Positions 8,439 to 19,601 of a stretch of DNA of 25,559 nt are shown here, piece by piece. Numbering within the stretch: position 1 is the stretch's first letter; each line of letters begins with the position of its first letter. Location of the stretch: NCBI GenBank assembly GCA_016926135.1, contig JAFGPH010000400.1, positions 1-25,559 of the forward strand. Direction: 5' to 3'. The notes under the pieces are model-generated. The model had not been told where the DNA came from, searched no databases, and saw nothing but the letters and a program-made list of their open reading frames with translations. The position numbers and the translations under genes were made by a program. The DNA is from Deltaproteobacteria bacterium. Lineage in GTDB: Bacteria; Desulfobacterota; DSM-4660; Desulfatiglandales; HGW-15.

Positions 8439-9671
8439 TCACTCCCCCATATACAAACAGGCAAAAACCTTGGCGTCGGTGAGGAGATTGCTGATGAGGC
8501 AGTACTCGTTGGGTTGGTGAGGCGTTCCAGATTCCGTGAGCCAGACCGCCGCGGGCAGGCCCGCCCTTCGGAAAAATGCGGCAACCGTGCCCCCTCCAAT
8601 GCCCATGGGCCTCCCATCCAGCCCGGTCACTCTTTTCACAGCCCTCGTGAGGGCCTTCACCACGGGAGCATCCGACGGAGTAGGTTGGGTTGCATCCTGC
8701 CTGTAGACCGGCTCCAGTTCGATGTGGAGACCGGATTTCTCCGAGACCCCAGCCGCAATACCTCCTGCATAGGAAAGCACGTCGTCCACAGGATACAGGG
8801 GCAGGATACGACAGTCCACGTAGAACACATCCCGTCCGGGTATAGTATTGACATTGGGGACATTGGCCTCGATTTTGGTGGGTTCGAAGGTGGAGCGGGC
8901 AGGATCAAAAAGCTCATCCTCTACATGAAATTTCTCCTTTAGTCTATCGAGTTCAATGATTAACCTCGCCGCGCCATAAAGGGTGTTCTTTCCCTTGTCG
9001 GGCGTACTCCCATGGCACTGTTTTCCGAGGACCGTGAACCTCAGCCAGAGCATGGACTTCTCCGCCACCTCGATCATCGTGCCCTGGTCATTACCTCCGT
9101 CGGGTACCACGATAAGATCGGAAGGCCTGAACAGCCCGCTGCGGTGCCGGAGGACGTAGTCCAGCCCAAACTCGCTGCCCGTCTCCTCATCCGCCACAAA
9201 GGCAAGACCCACAGACCTTTCAGGCCTCTCCCCGGACTCCAGAACGGCCTTCAGGCCCAGATAGGAACTGACGATACCATGGTGATTGTCTTCCACGCCC
9301 CTCCCGAAGATGCGGTCGCCCTCCACCCTTATCCGATAGGGATCTCCCTCCCAGAGGGAAAGATCCCCCGGTGGCACGACATCCATATGGCTGAGCGCCC
9401 AGACGGAAGGGTCTCCTCCCCTGCCCTTCCACTCAGCCACCAGATTGGGTCGGCACCCGTCCCTGGCCTTTGCGTCAGGGGCATGGACCTCTTCCACCCG
9501 GTCGGGGTTCAGCTTGAAAAGCATCTCCTTGAGGTACAAAGCCTTGTCATGTTCGCCCGTCCCTCCGTTCTGGGGTCCGAGGGCAACCCTGGATGTGAGA
9601 TTCTCCTGAAGTCCTATGACTTCCTCCCGGTATCCATCTATTCTCTCGAAGATCTTCTGCAGCGGAGACAT
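8439..9671 (-). CDS. M20 family metallopeptidase (ArgE/DapE/dipeptidase type)
   Basis: A 410-residue zinc aminoacylase/peptidase of the M20 clan (COG0624). Metal and catalytic residues are in place: His95 and Asp97 in SHMDVVPPGD, the bridging Asp128 in GRGVEDNHHG, the Glu162-Glu163 pair in ADEETGSEFG, Asp191 in VVPDGG and His385 in GTPHQPNEY. A lid/dimerisation domain lies at about 205-320. The substrate cannot be told from sequence: N-acyl amino acids, succinyl-diaminopimelate and dipeptides are all possible, and the clear tolerance of the clan makes 'dipeptidase' only a label. AAGGAGGAGG lies just before the ATG. It is the last gene of the leftward cluster, 55 nt after the acyltransferase. 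Confidence 0.92.
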   Translation of the reverse strand: MSPLQKIFERIDGYREEVIGLQENLTSRVALGPQNGGTGEHDKALYLKEMLFKLNPDRVEEVHAPDAKARDGCRPNLVAEWKGRGGDPSVWALSHMDVVPPGDLSLWEGDPYRIRVEGDRIFGRGVEDNHHGIVSSYLGLKAVLESGERPERSVGLAFVADEETGSEFGLDYVLRHRSGLFRPSDLIVVPDGGNDQGTMIEVAEKSMLWLRFTVLGKQCHGSTPDKGKNTLYGAARLIIELDRLKEKFHVEDELFDPARSTFEPTKIEANVPNVNTIPGRDVFYVDCRILPLYPVDDVLSYAGGIAAGVSEKSGLHIELEPVYRQDATQPTPSDAPVVKALTRAVKRVTGLDGRPMGIGGGTVAAFFRRAGLPAAVWLTESGTPHQPNEYCLISNLLTDAKVFACLYMGE

Positions 9672-9726
9672 GGTCCTCCTCCTTCAGGGATTATTCACCG
9701 AACCATTTCATGCCACGCTCAACGAC

Positions 9727-10359
9727 TCACCCCGTTACGGGACTCTCCATTTCCGAGAGCCTTGATATTTCCTGCATGATCCGGTTCAGAAAATGCGTTT
9801 CCTCCCCTCCCGGCTCCGCCCTCACAGGCGCGCCAAAGGCGATTCTCACCAGCCTCCGTCCCCCCTTGTCCGCATACCTTATCCCCACGGGTATGCAGGG
9901 GACATCCACCCTCTTTCGGATCATCCTCAGAAGCCCCCGCCGCCCGGCCCCCATGCCGTCCTTGAAATAGGTCCCTTCCGGAAAGATGACCACACCCTCC
10001 CCCTTCCTCAGCAGGTCGATTACCGCCCGCATCGAGCGGCGACTCTCGAGGGGTCGCCAACGGTTGAGGGGAATTCCTCCAAGGGAGGTCATGAACCAGC
10101 TGGAAAGGGGGCTCCTGAAAAGCTCGTGCTTGGCCACGTAGTACAGCGATTTCGGCACGGCCAGACCAAGGAGGGGCACGTCTTCCCATCGTTGGTGTTT
10201 CGGAAGGAGCAGGAAGGCGCCCCCCTTCGGAAGGTGGGCAAGACCCTCTGTCCTGATCCGAAAGAATGGGGAAAGCAACAGCCTGCCCGCGATCTTCGTC
10301 AACCGAAGAACCGAGTCCCTTCGGGTCGCTAAAAAAGGCTCCTGTGGCTCCCGGGACAT
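9727..10359 (-). CDS. PlsC-like 1-acyl-glycerol-3-phosphate acyltransferase family protein
   Basis: A 210-residue member of the PlsC/LPLAT superfamily, which moves acyl chains onto lysophospholipids at the cytoplasmic face of the membrane. The catalytic HX4D motif is H55-Q-R-W-E-D60. The phosphate-binding FPEGT follows at 126-130, with GGIPLNR (94-100) and VPCIPVGI as further conserved blocks. Hydrophobic stretches near 22-32 and 63-76 could sit on the membrane, but there is no clear transmembrane helix. The start ATG has only a weak, distant GGAGAAG. The 138 nt that separate it from glmS contain no obvious terminator. True substrate (lysophosphatidate or another lysolipid) is unknown. Confidence 0.92.
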   Translation of the reverse strand: MSREPQEPFLATRRDSVLRLTKIAGRLLLSPFFRIRTEGLAHLPKGGAFLLLPKHQRWEDVPLLGLAVPKSLYYVAKHELFRSPLSSWFMTSLGGIPLNRWRPLESRRSMRAVIDLLRKGEGVVIFPEGTYFKDGMGAGRRGLLRMIRKRVDVPCIPVGIRYADKGGRRLVRIAFGAPVRAEPGGEETHFLNRIMQEISRLSEMESPVTG

Positions 10360-10497
10360 GCGTCTTCAAATCTTCTCCGCGGCGTAGATCATATGAAACG
10401 GGCGGCTCCTGCTATGTCGAGGTGTTTGTGACTCAGGACACCGGGGGGTTCCGCAAAAACGGCATCGATGGTCGTTTTCGAGCGACCTGCCGGTGAG

Positions 10498-12324
10498 CTA
10501 TTCCACCGTCACGCTCTTGGCCAAGTTCCGCGGCTTGTCGATGTCCCTGTTCAGGAATCTGGCACAAGAGTAGGCCAGCAACTGGCAGGGAACCACGGTC
10601 AGGATCGGATAGAGGTACTCCAGTGTGGGCGGGACTTCAATGGTTTCGTCCGCAATCTCCCTCACCTTCTCGTCCCCCTCTGTAGCGATGGCGATGACAG
10701 GCCCTTTCCGGCTCTTGATCTCCTGGATATTGCTGATCATCTTCTCGTACATGGAATCCCTGGGGACCAGGGCCACGGTCGGCATCTCGGGGTTGATCAG
10801 TGCGATGGGACCGTGCTTCATCTCTCCCGCCGCATAGCCCTCGGCGTGGATGTAGGAGATCTCCTTGAGCTTCAAGGCACCCTCCAGGGCAAGGGGATAC
10901 TGATACTTCCGACCCAGAAAGAGCCAGTTGCTGCACCTGTAATACTTCTCCGCAACGGCCTGGATACGGTTGTCTTGAGAGAGCACCTTCTTGATCTTCT
11001 CAGGCAGCGCTTGAAGCGCCTGGATAGCCTCCACGCCCTCGGTGAGCGAAAGGTTCTGGTGGCGGCCCAGGAGAAGGGCCAACAGGGTCAGAACAGTCAA
11101 CTGGGAGACGAACATCTTGGTCGAAGCCACACCGATCTCCGGTCCTGCATGGTTGTACACCCCGGCGCCGGTCTCCCTGGAAATGGAACTCCCCACTACG
11201 TTCACGATCCCCAGGAGCTGGGCCCCCTTTCTCCGGGCCTCCCGAATGGCTGCAAGGGTATCGGCCGTCTCACCCGACTGGCTGATGGCAATGATGAATG
11301 TGTTGGGTGGAAAGTTCAGCTTCCGGTAGCGGAATTCCGAGGCGATTTCTACCTCCACGTCGACCTCCGTCAGCCGTTCGAAAATATAACGGCCCACACA
11401 TCCCGCATGGTAGGAGGTGCCGCAGGCCACAATGACGATGTGTCGGCACTCCTTCAGCCGCTCCCACACGGGCATGATCCCTCCCAGCCTGGGAACCCCT
11501 TCTCCGAGTTCGAGCCTTCCCCGGGTGGCATTCATCACCGTCTCGGGCTGCTCGTAGATCTCCTTCAGCATGAAGTGGGGGAAACCGCCGAGTTCCGCAT
11601 CCTCGGCCTGCCACTCAACGGTCTCGGCCAGGCGTGTGACCGTCTTGGCCTGGGCCGTGGATATGGCATACCCATCCCCCGTGAGCACCGCAAGCTCGTT
11701 GTCATTCAGATGCACGACCTGGTTGGTATACCTCACCATGGCCGCCACATCCGAGGCGGCGAAGTTCCCGTCTTTGCCGACTCCGATGATCAAAGGGCTC
11801 CCCCGCCTTGCGATCACCACCTCGCAGGGTCGCCGACGATGGATGGCGGCAATTCCGAAGGTCCCCTCCACCTGGGACATGGTCTTCCTCACCGCTTCGC
11901 TCAAATCCCCTTCGAAATTGAGACCGATCAGGTGGGCCAGTACCTCGGTGTCGGTCTGGGACCGGAACCGGATTCCCGTCTTCTCCAGCCTCTTCTTGAT
12001 GGCATAGTAATTCTCGATGATCCCGTTGTGGATGACAAACACATTCCCGTCCTCATCGCGATGGGGGTGGGCGTTCTCCTCGGTCGGCTCTCCGTGGGTC
12101 GCCCACCGCGTGTGGGCAATGCCGCAGGTCCCGGGCAAATCCAGATCCTGGACTTTTCTCTCCAGTTCGACGATTTTTCCAACCGCCCTATGGAGGGCGA
12201 TCCCCCCGCCGTCCTGTATGGCTAAACCGGCCGAGTCGTACCCCCGATACTCAAGGCGTTTGAGCCCCTCGATGAGGATGGGCTTGGCCTTATCTTTGCC
12301 CACGTAACAGATGATTCCACACAT
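10498..12324 (-). CDS. glmS: glutamine-fructose-6-phosphate aminotransferase (isomerizing)
   Basis: GlmS makes glucosamine-6-phosphate from fructose-6-phosphate and glutamine, the first committed step to UDP-GlcNAc for peptidoglycan and lipopolysaccharide. The N-terminal class II glutaminase starts MCGIICYVG, so Cys2 becomes the nucleophile, with RWATHGEP and NGIIEN conserved. Two SIS sugar-isomerase domains follow at about 285-425 (CGTSYHAG, SQSGETADT) and 455-600. The protein ends DKPRNLAKSVTVE, including the ring-opening lysine. Length (608 aa) is typical. It follows the transpeptidase gene by 27 nt, with AAGGAAGG upstream. That short gap leaves no room for a glmS ribozyme. Confidence 0.98.
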   Translation of the reverse strand: MCGIICYVGKDKAKPILIEGLKRLEYRGYDSAGLAIQDGGGIALHRAVGKIVELERKVQDLDLPGTCGIAHTRWATHGEPTEENAHPHRDEDGNVFVIHNGIIENYYAIKKRLEKTGIRFRSQTDTEVLAHLIGLNFEGDLSEAVRKTMSQVEGTFGIAAIHRRRPCEVVIARRGSPLIIGVGKDGNFAASDVAAMVRYTNQVVHLNDNELAVLTGDGYAISTAQAKTVTRLAETVEWQAEDAELGGFPHFMLKEIYEQPETVMNATRGRLELGEGVPRLGGIMPVWERLKECRHIVIVACGTSYHAGCVGRYIFERLTEVDVEVEIASEFRYRKLNFPPNTFIIAISQSGETADTLAAIREARRKGAQLLGIVNVVGSSISRETGAGVYNHAGPEIGVASTKMFVSQLTVLTLLALLLGRHQNLSLTEGVEAIQALQALPEKIKKVLSQDNRIQAVAEKYYRCSNWLFLGRKYQYPLALEGALKLKEISYIHAEGYAAGEMKHGPIALINPEMPTVALVPRDSMYEKMISNIQEIKSRKGPVIAIATEGDEKVREIADETIEVPPTLEYLYPILTVVPCQLLAYSCARFLNRDIDKPRNLAKSVTVE

Positions 12325-12351
12325 TTCCGAAAACCCTTCCTTTCTATACTC

Positions 12352-15047
<2,696 letters not shown>

Positions 15048-15072
15048 TCAATCCTGCATGATAGTACGTAGC

Positions 15073-15102
15073 GTTTTAGCACGAACGATTTCGAGGGGTC
15101 AA
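15073..15102 (-). promoter_or_regulatory. candidate sigma-70 promoter for serS and the leftward cluster
   Basis: On the minus strand TTGACC (15102-15097), an 18-nt spacer and TAAAAC (15078-15073) match 5 of 6 and 4 of 6 consensus bases. The predicted leader is about 28 nt long and ends with the GAGGGG ribosome site of serS. Confidence 0.4.
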
Positions 15103-15311
15103 ACTGAAAAAGCTCGGTAAAGCGACCTGTAACAAACCACTGAGCCCTTGCCCCTGACACGAAGAGCGCTTCCTGTCCTCTTTCATAAATGCGCTGACAT
15201 ATTCCGCAGGCATGAATGAAAGCATTCGATGCCTAAGGAGGACCGCCCTGGGGGTGGTCGTTCAGGTCGCAACTATTTTTCCCATGCCGGAAACCGGGGG
15301 ACAACAGACGG

Positions 15312-15340
15312 TTGATGTTCTATCCTCAACATGCTATATG
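15312..15340 (+). promoter_or_regulatory. candidate sigma-70 promoter for resB-ccsA
   Basis: TTGATG (15312-15317), a 17-nt spacer and TATATG (15335-15340) each match 4 of 6 consensus bases. It overlaps the first codons of the longest resB frame (ATG 15331), which supports using the downstream start at 15439. Confidence 0.35.
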
Positions 15341-15438
15341 CAGTATCTTCCTGGCGCAGTGAGGGGGGCCGGCTATGGTTTTCCGGCAAGCACAACCTTC
15401 GCAGCGACAGGGGATCCTTCCAGAAATCCCAGGGTGAC

Positions 15439-16857
15439 ATGGCTGCGACGGAAAACAAAAAAGAGAGGAACCCCTTCTGGGATTTCTTCAGTTCCATAAG
15501 GCTCACCATAGCCCTTCTGATCCTTCTTGCCGTAAGCTCCGTCGCAGGAACCCTCATACCGCAGCAGGAAGAGGCATCCAGACTCGTCCACACCTGGAGT
15601 CCCGGGCTCGTCCAGTTTCTTGACGCCCTGCAGATCTTTGATGTGTACCACTCCGTGTGGTTCAGGATCATCATTGCGGCCCTCGCCTTGAACCTCATTG
15701 TGTGCTCCCTCGATCGTCTCCCTCACACATGGAAGCGCTACAAAGCACGGGAAAAAGTCGACAGGACCAGGATCTTCGAGAATCTTCCCCTCCACAGAAC
15801 CCTTTCAGCGGCCGGTCCGAAGGAACAGTTGACGGGCCGCATCGAGGTGTGGATCAGGCGCCGGTACGGAAAGGTTGCGGTGAAGACGGACCGGCAGGAG
15901 GATTTCGTTTTTGCCGAAAAGAGCCGCTACGCCCATTTCGGGGTCTATCTCGTGCACCTCAGTGTGCTCCTCATCCTGGTCGGAGGGATCGTGGGCTCAC
16001 TGCTGGGATTCGAGGCCTTCGTGAATATCCCCGAGGGAGCAACCATCGATACCGTTTTCCTCAGAAAGAAGGGAGCGCCCAAAGGACTGGGCTTCTCCGT
16101 CCGCTGCGAAAGGTTCTCCGTGGACTTCTACCCCAACCGTGCGCCCAAGGAATACCGGTCAGACCTCACCTTCTTGACCAACGGCCGGGAGGCCCTGAAG
16201 AGCCCCCTCCTCGTGAACCATCCCATCACCTTTCAGGGAATCACCTTCTACCAGGCCAGCTACGGCACGATCGCAGGGGACAGGATTCTCCTCCGGTTGA
16301 CCAAAAAAGCCCCCGAGAAGGAAGACTCCCGCCTGGAGATGAGGAAGGGGGAGTCGCTGGAACTGCCCGATAAAAGCGCCCTGATCGAGTTGCTCGATCT
16401 GAGGTCCGACTTTATGAGGCTGGGGCCCGCCGCCCAGATCCGGGTTAAACCTGTTTCCGGTGAGGAGTTGCGTTTCTGGGTGTTCCAGAACCGTGACGCG
16501 ATCCGGGAACGGTTCCCCGGCTTTTTTGCGAGATCCCCCAGGTTCAACCCTGAAGCCTTCGAACCCTATGTCTTTTCGCTGGAAAAGCTGGAGAGCAAAT
16601 ACTACACCGGGCTTCAGGTCAATCATGATCCGGGGGTCACCTTTGTATGGGCGGGCTGTTTTGTCATGGTTCTCGGATTTTTCCTCACCTTCTTCGCATC
16701 CCACAAGCGCATCTGGGTGCGAATTGAAGACAGGAAAGGAACCCTGAGGGTAAGCGTGGCAGGGCACTCTCACAAGAATCCCGTGGGCATGGAGAGAGAA
16801 CTGGACCGTATTGCCGAAAGGCTTCAAGAACTTTTTCCACGAGGGACGAGCGGATGA
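15439..16857 (+). CDS. resB: cytochrome c biogenesis protein ResB (Ccs1)
   Basis: ResB works with CcsA in system II cytochrome c maturation, carrying haem to the outside of the inner membrane and holding apocytochrome for attachment. The 472-residue product has the family layout: two early membrane helices (SSIRLTIALLILLAVSSVAG and FRIIIAALALNLIVCSL), a third (YLVHLSVLLILVGGIVGSL), a large periplasmic domain of about 200 residues, and a last helix (VTFVWAGCFVMVLGFFLTFF) followed by SHKRIWVRI. I chose ATG 15439 because AGGGTG precedes it and because the upstream ATG 15331 lies inside a candidate promoter and has no ribosome site. Its stop overlaps the ccsA start by 4 nt. Confidence 0.95.
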   Translation: MAATENKKERNPFWDFFSSIRLTIALLILLAVSSVAGTLIPQQEEASRLVHTWSPGLVQFLDALQIFDVYHSVWFRIIIAALALNLIVCSLDRLPHTWKRYKAREKVDRTRIFENLPLHRTLSAAGPKEQLTGRIEVWIRRRYGKVAVKTDRQEDFVFAEKSRYAHFGVYLVHLSVLLILVGGIVGSLLGFEAFVNIPEGATIDTVFLRKKGAPKGLGFSVRCERFSVDFYPNRAPKEYRSDLTFLTNGREALKSPLLVNHPITFQGITFYQASYGTIAGDRILLRLTKKAPEKEDSRLEMRKGESLELPDKSALIELLDLRSDFMRLGPAAQIRVKPVSGEELRFWVFQNRDAIRERFPGFFARSPRFNPEAFEPYVFSLEKLESKYYTGLQVNHDPGVTFVWAGCFVMVLGFFLTFFASHKRIWVRIEDRKGTLRVSVAGHSHKNPVGMERELDRIAERLQELFPRGTSG

Positions 16858-17696
16858 CGAACGCTGAGATCCTGAGCTATATCACCTTTGTGTACTTCTT
16901 TTCCTTTATGGGCTATCTCCTCATGATGGTCATGGGAAAGGAGTTCTTCGGCCGGCTGGCCACCCTGACAAACCTGGCGGGGCTGCTGGGCCACACCGCG
17001 GGGATACTCTGCAGGTGGCTGGAGTCCTACCGCCTCGGCATCGGACACGCCCCTCTTTCCAATCTTTATGAATCTCTCATCTTTTTCGCCTGGGCCATTA
17101 CCCTGCTCTATGTGTTGGTGGAATGGCGCACAAAGAACAGGAGCATCGGCGTCTTCATCACACCCATCGTATTCCTGGCCATGGCCTATGCATCTTACTC
17201 CCCCAACATCAACAGCCGCATCCAGCCCCTTGTGCCGGCCCTCAAGAGCAACTGGCTCATCTCCCACGTGATCACATGCTTTTTCGGGTACGCCGCCTTT
17301 GCCCTTGCCTTCTGCCTGAGCCTCATGTACCTCGCCAAGCGCACGGACAGGCCCGGAAGGAAGAGCCTTTTTCTGAGACTCATTCCCACCACCTCCATCC
17401 TGGACGATCTGAACTACCAGATGGTGGTGATCGGCTTTCTGCTTTTGACCCTGGGTATCATTACGGGCGCCGTGTGGGCCCATTCAGCCTGGGGCTCTTA
17501 CTGGAGCTGGGATCCCAAGGAGACCTGGTCCCTGATCACCTGGCTGGTCTATGCGGCCTTCCTCCACTCCCGAATGGTGAGGGGTTGGCGGGGCAAGAGA
17601 CTGGCCGTCCTGTCGATCATCGGTTTTTCCTGTGTTCTTTTCACGTACTTCGGGGTCAACTACCTGGCAGGGCTGCACAGCTACGCCCAGTCTTAG
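16854..17696 (+). CDS. ccsB: cytochrome c biogenesis protein CcsA/CcsB (ResC-type)
   Basis: This 280-residue integral membrane protein is the haem-handling partner of ResB. It has about eight hydrophobic segments and the diagnostic tryptophan-rich WWD signature WGSYWSWDPKETW near residues 212-224. Conserved histidines occur before and after it (LGHTAG, LISHVITCFFGY, FLHSRMVRG), as expected for the two haem-binding sites. Its ATG overlaps the resB stop (ATGA), so the two are translationally coupled. Its TAG stop (17694-17696) is completed by the first two bases of an inserted repeat element. The original gene may therefore have ended a few codons later, but the core fold is complete. Confidence 0.96.
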   Translation: MTNAEILSYITFVYFFSFMGYLLMMVMGKEFFGRLATLTNLAGLLGHTAGILCRWLESYRLGIGHAPLSNLYESLIFFAWAITLLYVLVEWRTKNRSIGVFITPIVFLAMAYASYSPNINSRIQPLVPALKSNWLISHVITCFFGYAAFALAFCLSLMYLAKRTDRPGRKSLFLRLIPTTSILDDLNYQMVVIGFLLLTLGIITGAVWAHSAWGSYWSWDPKETWSLITWLVYAAFLHSRMVRGWRGKRLAVLSIIGFSCVLFTYFGVNYLAGLHSYAQS

Positions 17697-17843
17697 GGCC
17701 TGCCACAAAACAGGTTGTGCATCTTACTCTCTCGTTCCCTTCATGCTGAGGCATCGAAGCAGGAACGGGGGCGTTCTCCCTTCGATACCTCAGGGCGAAC
17801 GCTTGCCAGACCGACTTGTTCAACGTATTATGTGGCAGGCCCT
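17695..17843. mobile_element. 149-bp foldback element (MITE/REPIN-like)
   Basis: The ends are inverted copies: AGGGCCTGCCACA (17695-17707) and TGTGGCAGGCCCT (17831-17843) match over 13 of 13 bases and about 20 of 23 when extended inward. Inside are two REP-like hairpins, CGTTCC/GGAACG (17733-17767) and GCGTTC/GAACGC (17771-17802). Their cores, CTGAGGCATCGAAG and CTTCGATACCTCAG, are inverted copies of each other (13 of 14), so the whole element can fold on itself. It encodes no protein. Only TT on each side could be a target duplication. It fills the entire gap between ccsA and the next gene. Confidence 0.75.
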
Positions 17844-17845
17844 TT

Positions 17846-18997
17846 GTGCATGAATTGGATTACGATTACCAAGAGAATCGACGTTTCTTTGGCCAGGTTC
17901 CCGAGGGGATGGGGCAACTGGCCGCCGAAGAACTGGCCGAACTCAAGGCCCGGAACATCCATCCCGGATACCGGGGGCTGCACTTCGAGGCCGATCCGGC
18001 GAGCCTTTACAGGATCAACTATGGCTCCCGCTATCTCACCAGGGTGCTGGCCCCTCTGATCACGTTCCACTGTCACACCCACGACTATCTTTACAGAAGG
18101 GCAAAGCAGGTGGAATGGTCGGACTTCTTCACCCCGGAACACTCCTTTGCGGTATTCGCCAATGTCTCGAACAGCCGGATCCATCACTCCCATTTCGCAG
18201 CCCTGCGACTGAAGGACGCCGTGGCGGACTACTTCAGGGAGAAATTCGACCGGCGGCCCGCGGTTCAGAAAGGCGATCCCGACGTCTGGATCAACCTCTA
18301 TGTGGAAAACAACAGGGCCACCCTCAGTATGGACACCTCCGGTGGCTCCCTTCACCGCCGGGGGTACAGGGTGGAGACCCTGCCCGCGGTCATGCAGGAG
18401 ACTTTGGCGGCTGCGGTTCTCCGCCTCACCTCGTGGGACGGCTCATCTCCCCTGTACGATCCCATGTGCGGATCGGGCACTTTCCTCTGTGAGGCACTGA
18501 TGCTTTACTGCCGACTTCCTTCCGCCTTTCTCAGGAAGCGTTTCGGATTCGAGTTTCTCCCGGATTACGACCCCCTTCTCTGGAACGACGTGAAGGAGGA
18601 AGCAGACCGCGCCATCCGACCACTGCCCAGGGGGCTGATCGCAGGAAGCGATCTATCCCAGAGGGCGGTCGGGGTCTCCCGCGTCAATCTCGGGAGGCTT
18701 CCCCAGGGCAGCGGGGTGGAGGTCATCACCCGGGACTTCCGGAAACTCCCGGGCCTGCAGAACACCACCATTGTCTGCGACCCCCCTTACGGTATCCGGC
18801 TAAGGGGAAAAGAGGACCCGGAAGGACTGTATCGGGCCTTCGGAGACTTTCTCAAGCGGCGCTGCAAGGGATCCGCAGCCTTCATCTACTTCGGGAATCG
18901 CGAGTTCATCCCTTTTGTGGGGCTCAAGCCCTCATGGAAGGTGCCCCTCTCCGCAGGAGGCCTCGACGGGAGGCTGGTCAAGTATGAACTGTATTAG
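17846..18997 (+). CDS. THUMP-domain RNA guanine-N2 methyltransferase (RlmL N-terminal type)
   Basis: A 383-residue class I SAM-dependent enzyme of COG0116, which methylates guanine N2 in rRNA (E. coli RlmL makes m2G2445 in 23S rRNA). An N-terminal ferredoxin-like region (from about residue 15) and THUMP domain (~60-165) should bind RNA. The Rossmann domain carries the SAM motif YDPMCGSGTF (Asp205) and the catalytic DPPYG (312-316). It corresponds to the N-terminal half of E. coli RlmL only and lacks the second RlmK domain. The open frame reaches back to TTG 17816, but those codons lie inside the repeat element, so I prefer GTG 17846, two bases beyond its right end. The ribosome site is weak and partly element-derived. 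Confidence 0.9.
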   Translation: MHELDYDYQENRRFFGQVPEGMGQLAAEELAELKARNIHPGYRGLHFEADPASLYRINYGSRYLTRVLAPLITFHCHTHDYLYRRAKQVEWSDFFTPEHSFAVFANVSNSRIHHSHFAALRLKDAVADYFREKFDRRPAVQKGDPDVWINLYVENNRATLSMDTSGGSLHRRGYRVETLPAVMQETLAAAVLRLTSWDGSSPLYDPMCGSGTFLCEALMLYCRLPSAFLRKRFGFEFLPDYDPLLWNDVKEEADRAIRPLPRGLIAGSDLSQRAVGVSRVNLGRLPQGSGVEVITRDFRKLPGLQNTTIVCDPPYGIRLRGKEDPEGLYRAFGDFLKRRCKGSAAFIYFGNREFIPFVGLKPSWKVPLSAGGLDGRLVKYELY

Positions 18998-19002
18998 AAG
19001 AT

Positions 19003-19086
19003 TGGAGTGTTGGAGTACTGGAGGGATGGAGTATGGAGAGAAGAAGTCCTCCGTTCATCATGACTCCAATACTCCATCACTCCATT
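19003..19086. repeat. inverted array of 8-bp-period GGAGT repeats
   Basis: The left arm is four consecutive 8-mers, TGGAGTGT, TGGAGTAC, TGGAGGGA and TGGAGTAT (19003-19034). The right arm is three complementary 8-mers, ACTCCAAT, ACTCCATC and ACTCCATT (19063-19086). The arms can pair over about 27 bp with roughly 5 mismatches across a loop of about 25 nt. It lies between the methyltransferase stop and the ribosome site (GGAGG 19091-19095) of the next gene. Confidence 0.8.
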
Positions 19087-19103
19087 TCTTGGAGGTTTGA
19101 TCC

Positions 19104-19601
19104 ATGCCCGATCAAGCGTCGCCCGATGCTGGTGAATTGAAGAAACTGGCGGAAGAACTGATCGGTGCGCAGACGACCATGACCCTGGCCACCGTTCGAG
19201 ATTGCGAGGCCTGGGCCGCGCCCGTGTATTACGCCCATCGCGGCTTCCGTTTCTATTTCTTTTCCGATCCTTCTTCCCGTCACATTCAGGAGGCCCTGGA
19301 AAACCGGCAGGTCTCAGCGGCCATCTTCTGCCAGGCCTCATCATGGCGAGAGATTCGAGGGACCCAGATGTCGGGCACCGTGGGCCACCTCAGTCCCGGG
19401 TTCGAGGCCCTGGCCGCGATCCGCACCTATCTTCGGAAATTTCCCTTCACCCGGGAGTTCTTCGATCCCACCCAGAAGATCAACCTGGAGGCCTTTGCCT
19501 CCCGATTCAAGGTCAGGCTGTACGTCTTTCGGCCCTCTCTGCTCTACTACCTGGACAACCGAATCCGCTTCGGGTTCAGAGAAGCGTTACCCTTGGACTG
19601 A
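19104..19601 (+). CDS. YhbP/UPF0306-like pyridoxamine-phosphate-oxidase-fold protein
   Basis: A 165-residue small protein with the split-barrel flavin-binding fold. The strands include TMTLATVRDCEAWAAPVYYA (~25-44), FRFYFFSDPSSRHIQEALEN (~48-67) and SAAIFCQASSWREIRGTQMSG (~71-91). The C-terminal YLDNRIRFGFREAL resembles the ending of E. coli YhbP (TDNTLGFGKKL). The family is uncharacterised, and FMN or another flavin/haem ligand is an inference from the fold. GGAGG (19091-19095) lies eight bases before the ATG. No partner is evident nearby. Confidence 0.85.
   Translation: MPDQASPDAGELKKLAEELIGAQTTMTLATVRDCEAWAAPVYYAHRGFRFYFFSDPSSRHIQEALENRQVSAAIFCQASSWREIRGTQMSGTVGHLSPGFEALAAIRTYLRKFPFTREFFDPTQKINLEAFASRFKVRLYVFRPSLLYYLDNRIRFGFREALPLD

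Noticed and set aside
7093..8442. 449-codon minus-strand open frame opposite asnA
   Set aside because: It is the antisense of asnA, with no motifs of its own and no ribosome site.
10468..12225. 585-codon plus-strand open frame opposite glmS
   Set aside because: It is the antisense of a clearly real glmS gene; its composition (rich in His, Gly, Leu and Asp) is typical of antisense translation of G+C-rich genes.
12325..12351. Possible glmS ribozyme or riboswitch ahead of glmS
   Set aside because: Only 27 nt separate glmS from the preceding gene, which is far too short for the ribozyme.
15212..15499. 95-codon open frame ahead of resB with a nearby AAGGAGG
   Set aside because: The frame overlaps the resB start in another phase, covers a candidate promoter and has no recognisable fold; the Shine-Dalgarno-like string is not at a suitable distance from its ATG.
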